DNA from: CAYZXK01 sp964482395
GTDB taxonomy: Bacteria > Planctomycetota > Phycisphaerae > UBA1845 > Fen-1342
Length of the DNA stretch: 37,220 bases
Direction: 5' to 3'
NCBI GenBank assembly: GCA_964482395.1
Contig: CAYZXK010000064.1
Span: forward strand, 1-37,220
The notes beneath the pieces are model-generated. The model was not told the origin of the DNA and searched no databases. It saw only the letters and a list, made by a program, of their open reading frames with translations. Made by a program: the position numbers and the translations under genes. Positions 33,038 to 37,220 of this stretch are shown here, piece after piece (the first letter of the stretch is position 1; each line of letters starts with the position of its first letter).

Positions 33038-34456
33038 TCAACCTAGCTCCGGGCGGGCAGCCCGGCCCTTTTCGGCTGCGGGCGGCGCAGGTTCTTTGGC
33101 CGGCGGGCTGTCGCCGGGCGCCGCCTGGGCGGCCGGGGCCGGAGTGCGGGCGGCCGCGGCCTGCCTGAATTCCTCCAGAATGGCAGCCTCTTCTTCCGCC
33201 ATCAGTGGAGAAGTGGCTCCGACCTCGATGCTGGCGGCCAGATCGGCATTCGCGGCCAGCTCAGCCATCAATTGCTCCGCCTCCGCCGCCTGACGGGTCA
33301 GTTCCTCAGCCTTGGGTAGCTCGATTCGCCTGCCATGCTCAGCCAACGTCAGATGGTGGATATGCGTGCCCAGAACGTCGATCTGCTGCGTATAGAGGTT
33401 GGCCTGAGCCCGCACCCGCCGCAATTCGCGCCGGGTACGCATCAGCCGGGCAGCGAGTTGTTTTCGCTCGGCGTCGGTGGTGGCGGCGGCCCCCTGCTGG
33501 AGCGCCTGTCGCTCCTCGGCCTCCAGGGCTGACAACCGCTGATCCACCTCCTGTCGGCGCTGCTCAAGCTGCACCCGCTGAGCCGTCAGAGTCCGCACCT
33601 GTTCGGGGACAGTGGGCTTCAGCCGCAGGAGTCTTCGAATCCAGCTTCGCAGGCTCATGGTATTGCCCTCGTCCGCCAGGGGGCTGCGACAAACGTGAAT
33701 AGTCCCCTCATGGACCACAGTCAGCAAGCGGGAATCCTGCCGGCAGGCCTGGCGCACCAGGCGCTCGGCCTCCCCGCTGCTCAGGCCGAGCTGCTCAGCC
33801 AGCTCCGGCACGGACAGCCCGGTGGATTCAAGCCGACTGAGGTTCTTGTTCAAATGATAAAGCAAACGCTTGAGCCGTTCGTCCTGCGACTCCAGCTCGA
33901 ACAGGCGGGCCCAGGGTCCCTGCCGGACCGACTCGGGCATCTCCACATCCCAGCCCCCGTCACTGCGTCCGCCCATCAGTACTAGAGTCGGGCGCTCTGC
34001 GGAATGAACCAGAGCCCGGGCCTGCGGCGTAAAACCGGTGGGGCTGGCAAAGACCACTCCGCTGGGGCGTTGTTTTTCCGGCAGCAGCTCGTAGCGGGCC
34101 AGGGCATCCAGTACCTGCTCGCGTCCGACCGGGCCGGGAGGCCGTCCGTCGACTAGGGCCTCGATTGGCGCCAGCACCTGAGCCCTCAGCCGAGCCACTG
34201 TTTTATGGAAAGGTCCGAAAACCCGGCGCCGGAATGAGAATTGGACGGCTCGGGTCCCCGGCAGTTGCTCGAGCAAATCGCGGTCGAATCGCTCCAGGCG
34301 CACCAGCGTTGCCCGTACCCCGTCCACGCCGTCGGGGACCTGCTCGAGTTGGAAGTAATCGGCCGGCAGGCCGCGGCGGAGCAGCTCGGCCGCCCGGGTC
34401 CGAAGCTGCTGGAGGAACTGATCCTCGAACTGACGATGACGGCTGCGTTCATCCAT
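33038..34456 (-). CDS. Winged-helix / ESCRT-III-like fusion protein
   Basis: The 472-residue multidomain protein shows three regions. Residues 1-185 are an alpha/beta region (FSFRRRVFGPFHKTVARLRA; GVVFASPTGFTPQARALV; TLVLMGG) of unknown family. Residues about 190-258 look like a winged helix: LSVPELAEQLGLSSGEAERLV followed by a strand pair LLTVVHEGTIHVC. From 267 (MSLRSWIRRLLRL) a basic amphipathic start leads to a long helical hairpin (about 282-372), then an acidic helix with EEEAAILEEF (421-430) and a Pro/Ala tail. The last part has ESCRT-III polarity. A winged helix joined to an ESCRT-III-like module recalls CHMP7 and, loosely, CdvB. ATG 34456 overlaps the upstream gene by 8 nt. Confidence 0.55.
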   Translation of the reverse strand: MDERSRHRQFEDQFLQQLRTRAAELLRRGLPADYFQLEQVPDGVDGVRATLVRLERFDRDLLEQLPGTRAVQFSFRRRVFGPFHKTVARLRAQVLAPIEALVDGRPPGPVGREQVLDALARYELLPEKQRPSGVVFASPTGFTPQARALVHSAERPTLVLMGGRSDGGWDVEMPESVRQGPWARLFELESQDERLKRLLYHLNKNLSRLESTGLSVPELAEQLGLSSGEAERLVRQACRQDSRLLTVVHEGTIHVCRSPLADEGNTMSLRSWIRRLLRLKPTVPEQVRTLTAQRVQLEQRRQEVDQRLSALEAEERQALQQGAAATTDAERKQLAARLMRTRRELRRVRAQANLYTQQIDVLGTHIHHLTLAEHGRRIELPKAEELTRQAAEAEQLMAELAANADLAASIEVGATSPLMAEEEAAILEEFRQAAAARTPAPAAQAAPGDSPPAKEPAPPAAEKGRAARPELG

Positions 34457-34742
34457 AGCTGTTGACGTCTGCCACCCCGTCCAGGCGGCTGCCGCAACGC
34501 GCACAATATCGGGCCCCGGCCGGATTAAGGTACCCGCAGCGCAGGTTGCGGCAGGGGGATTGCGCGCCTGGTCTGGAGACGGCGTCCTGCGACGGGGGGC
34601 CGTGGTGACCCAGAATCATGCTGAACAGGCGGCGGATAAAACGCGCCGCCAGGCCCAGGATGACGACGAAGAAGCCGACCAGTCCGATCAGCAGGACCCC
34701 AGCCACCCAGACGAACACGATGCCGCCGTCGGCCAGGCACAC
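34449..34742 (-). CDS. Membrane-anchored zinc-ribbon protein
   Basis: The 97-residue protein has one long hydrophobic segment (IVFVWVAGVLLIGLVGFFVV plus following residues, about 8-32), a basic stop (RFIRRLF) and a C-terminal zinc ribbon with Cys64, Cys69, Cys80 and Cys83 (PCRNLRCGYLN and YCARCGSRL). The ribbon should face the cytoplasm. It begins with GTG 6 nt after the kinase stop and overlaps the winged-helix/ESCRT-III-like gene by 8 nt, so all three are co-translated. It may recruit cluster proteins to the membrane. Confidence 0.68.
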   Translation of the reverse strand: MCLADGGIVFVWVAGVLLIGLVGFFVVILGLAARFIRRLFSMILGHHGPPSQDAVSRPGAQSPCRNLRCGYLNPAGARYCARCGSRLDGVADVNSYG

Positions 34743-34748
34743 CGCTGC

Positions 34749-35816
34749 TTACTCCAAGCTGGGCAGGGCCGCCCCGCAGAAGATGCAGAACCGATCTTGT
34801 GGCCCTGGGTAACCTCCGCAGGCCGAGCACCGTCGGATCCGGGCCACAAGCTGGGTCCCACAGTGGTTGCAGAACTGGTCGTCCGCCTGGACCGGTTTGT
34901 GGCAGGCCGGGCACTCGGCCGTCCGGGTGACGGGGGTCTGGAAGGAGCCGGCCGGGACCGGCGGGCGACGAGCCGGACGGGGGGCCAGCCGGGCTTCCAG
35001 ATCGCTCAGCACGGCCGGGGCATCCCGGTAGCGGTTCTCATAGCGGGCGTAGAGTCGGCGGAAAACCTCGTCCAGGGCTGCGGGCGCGTCGGCCCGCAGT
35101 GTACTCGGCAGCTCGGCGCCAGCCGGTCGCTTGCCGGTCAGCATCTCGAACAGGATGACCCCGATCGAATAAAGGTCGCCGCGCGGCCCCGGCAGAGCCG
35201 TCCCTTCCCGAATCTCCGGGGCCATGTAGGCCAGCGTCCCGGCAATGATCGTACTTTGCTGATCGCGCTCGATCGAGGCGGACTGTTCGATTATTGAACG
35301 CAGGGTCTCCGCGTTGTCCACGCCCAGGCCGAAGTCGCCGACTTTGACGTCCTCGACCCGGAGCGAGGTCAGGGGCCGGCCGTCCAAGGCCAGCAGGACG
35401 TTGCCGGGCTTGAGGTCGCGATGGATGACATTGGCCTGGTGAGCCGCGGCCATGGCCTCCAACACTCCGCGCAGCACCACCAGGGCGGTGGTAATGGCCA
35501 TTCCATCCGGATGGTCACGGATCACCTCGCGCAGCGAGGGCCCTTTCACTAGTTCCATGATGAGGTAGGGGGTTTCGGCGTAGGGGTCCAGGCCGATCAC
35601 CCGAATGATATTGGGGTGGCGCAGGCCATGGACCATGATCCCCTCGCGTTGCAGGAAGCGGACGTACTGCGGCTCGGTGGGGAGTTTGATGGCGACCCGC
35701 TCGTTTTCCCAGATGTGGTGGCGAGCCTGCCAGACCTGGCCGAAGGTGCCGGCTCCCAGGCAGGTTTCCAGCAGGTATTCGCTGACCCGCAGGCCAGGTT
35801 GATATTTGGTCGTCAT
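34749..35816 (-). CDS. Ser/Thr protein kinase with C-terminal double zinc ribbon
   Basis: The 355-residue soluble Hanks-type kinase has the glycine loop GAGTFGQVW (21-29), catalytic Lys44 (VAIK), HRDLKPGN (132-139), DFG (161-163), APE (199-201) and a GDLYSIGVILFEMLTGKRP block. All catalytic residues are present. After a Pro/Arg linker come two zinc ribbons: CPAC-x(12)-CNHC (302-319) and CSAC-x(10)-CIFC (330-347). No transmembrane segment is seen, unlike PknB-type receptors. It is the second gene of the ESCRT-like cluster and likely phosphorylates cluster proteins. The stop lies 6 nt before the membrane zinc-ribbon gene. Confidence 0.92.
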   Translation of the reverse strand: MTTKYQPGLRVSEYLLETCLGAGTFGQVWQARHHIWENERVAIKLPTEPQYVRFLQREGIMVHGLRHPNIIRVIGLDPYAETPYLIMELVKGPSLREVIRDHPDGMAITTALVVLRGVLEAMAAAHQANVIHRDLKPGNVLLALDGRPLTSLRVEDVKVGDFGLGVDNAETLRSIIEQSASIERDQQSTIIAGTLAYMAPEIREGTALPGPRGDLYSIGVILFEMLTGKRPAGAELPSTLRADAPAALDEVFRRLYARYENRYRDAPAVLSDLEARLAPRPARRPPVPAGSFQTPVTRTAECPACHKPVQADDQFCNHCGTQLVARIRRCSACGGYPGPQDRFCIFCGAALPSLE

Positions 35817-35823
35817 CAGGTGC

Positions 35824-36231
35824 CTACCCGCCGGCCTGTTCGGCTAAGTACTCGGTCACTAGGTAATTATACAGCCCGGCCATGGCCAGGGCGGTCAGGG
35901 CGGCGATCCAGCCCCAGAGGCTGTCCGGCCAGCCCTGCATCAGCAGTCGCCCAACCAGCAGGTCGATGCCAGTCAGCACGGCCAGCAGCGCGGCGCCGGC
36001 CCAGTTGGAGCCGATCTCCAGCACCCGGGCTATGAAAAGTCGTGTCAGCCAGGGCAAGCCGGCCGCCAGCCCCAGCCACACCGCGGTCCGCCAGATGGCG
36101 TTCCAGATCGCGGTCCGTCCTTCCGGACCGATCCGCCACAGTGCCAGGCCGCATAGCACGATCAGACCCAGGGTGATGTACCCGAGTACTTTCTCGAAAA
36201 GCCGGCCCAGAATGCCGCCGCTGGTCTCCAT
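35824..36231 (-). CDS. Small multi-pass membrane protein, first gene of ESCRT-like cluster
   Basis: The 135-residue hydrophobic protein has about four transmembrane segments: VLGYITLGLIVLCGLALW, an AVWLGLAAGLPWL region, GAALLAVLTGIDLLVGRLL and WIAALTALAMAGLYNYLV. An amphipathic N-terminus (GGILGRLFEKV) precedes them. I do not recognise the family. It is 7 nt upstream of the kinase gene, and its ATG has AGGTG close upstream. It is a plausible membrane anchor or substrate for the downstream cytosolic proteins. Confidence 0.65.
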   Translation of the reverse strand: METSGGILGRLFEKVLGYITLGLIVLCGLALWRIGPEGRTAIWNAIWRTAVWLGLAAGLPWLTRLFIARVLEIGSNWAGAALLAVLTGIDLLVGRLLMQGWPDSLWGWIAALTALAMAGLYNYLVTEYLAEQAGG

Positions 36232-36579
36232 GGCACCTAAGTGTAATCTGTGCCGCGGCTACGGGAATTAGAAAAACCGCGTCGATCCGGAACGCGGCCG
36301 GCAATTCGTGCGCTGTTGCCGTCCGAAAGGAATTCGGCCGGGCCGCCTGGGCATTTGTTCTGGCCCTCGGTTTGAACTGCCGGGCGTGCTTGCAGTTTCC
36401 GGCGGTCGGGCTTATCAGACAGGTAGCGCCACCCGCCGGCAACCGGCCGGGCGGGCAGGATCAAGAGCGCAATGCGAAAGGGGACCGGGTCCGGGCCCAG
36501 AGCGGCGGGCCCCGCCGGCGGTGCGAGTGCGCTTTTTCGGGGAAGTGGTCGGCCGGGGGATAGGGTTGCTTGGAGGAGC
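36232..36579. other. Divergent intergenic region, ESCRT-like cluster / queF
   Basis: This 348-base region should hold the leftward promoter of the membrane-remodelling cluster and the rightward queF promoter. An A/T-richer patch at about 36264-36278 contains ATTAGA (minus strand TCTAAT, five of six -10 bases) without a good -35. No preQ1 riboswitch was recognised ahead of queF. No gene was recognised. Confidence 0.45.
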
Positions 36580-36951
36580 ATGATGGCTGGATGCGCGGAA
36601 CCCCGCCTGGAGACTTTCCCCAACCCCAACCCCAAACGCGACTACCTCATCCGGCACGTCGCGCCTGAGTTCACCAGTCGCTGCCCGCTGACCGGTCAGC
36701 CCGATTTCGGGACCGTGACGGTGGAGTATGTTCCGGACCGGGTCTGCGTGGAGCTGAAGAGCCTGAAATTCTATTTACAGGCTTTCCGGGACCAGGGCAT
36801 TTTTTACGAGGCGGTCACCAATCGCATACTGGACGACCTGGTCAGGGCGTTGCGCCCGCGTTGGATCCGGGTGGAAACCGACTGGAATCCGCGGGGCGGC
36901 CTGCGATCCAGGGTGACCGCCGAGTACCAGAAGCGGCGTCGGGGTCGATGA
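36580..36951 (+). CDS. queF: NADPH-dependent preQ0 reductase (7-cyano-7-deazaguanine reductase)
   Basis: The 123-residue short-form (unimodular) QueF reduces preQ0 to preQ1 in queuosine biosynthesis. Motifs are ETFPNP, EFTSRCPLTGQPDFG with catalytic Cys35 and Asp42, VCVELKSLKFYLQAFRDQG, and IFYEAVTNRILDDLV with substrate-binding Glu77. NPRGGLRSRVTAEY closes the fold. The FYE form in place of FHE is common in one branch of the family. GGAGG is upstream; ATG 36580 and 36583 are adjacent, and the second has better spacing. The next gene begins 36 nt downstream on the same strand. Confidence 0.94.
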   Translation: MMAGCAEPRLETFPNPNPKRDYLIRHVAPEFTSRCPLTGQPDFGTVTVEYVPDRVCVELKSLKFYLQAFRDQGIFYEAVTNRILDDLVRALRPRWIRVETDWNPRGGLRSRVTAEYQKRRRGR

Positions 36952-36987
36952 TAATCGGCGGCGCGGAATAGCTCCGGAGCGGCTCAG

Positions 36988-37220
36988 ATGATCGGCTCGC
37001 CAGGGCAGTCGTCGGGCGGGAAGGCAGCGGGACCCGCGTGGTTCTGGCCGGTGCTGATCGGGATCCTGCTGGCCGGGGCCGGGCTGAGGCTTGCTCTGCT
37101 GTTAGAGTATTTGGCGTCCAGCCCGCTGGCTGCCAATCCGAGGAGCGATGCCGCGGTTTACTGGGAATGGGCCGGCCGCATCGCCGGCGGCCAGCTTTTG
37201 GATCGCGAGCCATTCTTTTC
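36988..37220 (+). CDS. GT39/PMT-like membrane glycosyltransferase, N-terminus, cut by window edge
   Basis: The first 77 codons of a gene running off the right edge are visible. A polar start is followed by a hydrophobic helix (AWFWPVLIGILLAGAGLRLA) and then SDAAVYWEWAGRIAGGQLLD. The early loop with an acidic residue after the first helix (D-A-x-x-Y), followed by an A-x-x-I-x-x-G pattern, is typical of GT39/ArnT-type polyprenyl-phosphate-sugar glycosyltransferases. GGAG nine bases before the ATG supports the start. Only the N-terminus is visible. Confidence 0.6.
   Translation, partial: MIGSPGQSSGGKAAGPAWFWPVLIGILLAGAGLRLALLLEYLASSPLAANPRSDAAVYWEWAGRIAGGQLLDREPFF

Noticed and set aside
36232..36579. 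preQ1 riboswitch upstream of queF
   Set aside because: Expected aptamer features were not recognisable; the region is mostly G/C-rich with unspecific stems.
36580..36951. Possible loss of QueF substrate-binding His (FYE instead of FHE)
   Set aside because: The FYE form is common in one branch of QueF, so it is not a defect.

Overview
The window is GC-rich, gene-dense bacterial chromosome. Gene content points to Planctomycetota: STAS and HATPase-type anti-sigma modules, Kelch and DUF4091 secreted proteins, duplicated groEL genes, eukaryote-like Ser/Thr kinases with zinc ribbons, and an ESCRT-like gene cluster. The phylum call is inference from gene content; no rRNA or tRNA gene was seen that could fix it. 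Antisense shadow frames are long because of the base composition and were left out.

Layout. 1-63: N-terminus of an IS transposase running off the left edge. 408-3403 (-): two radical SAM genes 2 nt apart. 3857-4695 (+): anti-sigma antagonist (STAS) and anti-sigma kinase. 4795-5910 (-): secreted Kelch propeller. 6058-7032 (-): RarD-type permease. 7350-7574 (+): small two-helix membrane protein. 7667-12469 (-): degenerate Gfo/Idh protein, DUF4091/CBM9-like lipoprotein, and a PPDK regulatory protein with unusual motifs. 12711-13661 (+): purC behind a long structured leader. 13704-20283 (-): chaperone block in the order groEL, groES, groEL, dnaJ, grpE, FmdB zinc ribbon, then a solitary atpC. A sigma-54-like promoter lies upstream of the first groEL. 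20632-23366 (+): MsbA-like ABC exporter, 55-residue membrane peptide, DUF4230 protein. 23372-25234 (-): secreted hydrolase-like protein. 25308-27578 (+): glutamine synthetase lacking the adenylylation tyrosine, then a redoxin lipoprotein with Cys-to-Ser at its active site. 27624-36231 (-): ten tightly packed genes ending in deoC. 36580-37220 (+): queF and the start of a GT39-like membrane glycosyltransferase.

The most interesting part is 28303-36231. In transcription order it encodes a multi-pass membrane protein, a Ser/Thr kinase with two zinc ribbons, a membrane-anchored zinc ribbon, a winged-helix protein fused to an ESCRT-III-like helical region, a second helical-hairpin protein, a Snf7/CHMP-like ESCRT-III protein with an acidic MIM-like tail, a Vps4/katanin-type AAA ATPase with an MIT-like N-terminus, a TM2 membrane protein, and an SPFH-like/coiled-coil/beta-propeller protein. 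I read this as a kinase-regulated, ESCRT-III/Vps4-like membrane-remodelling system in a bacterium. The Vps4 assignment rests on visible motifs. The ESCRT-III, winged-helix and SPFH assignments rest on sequence pattern and context and need profile or structure searches.
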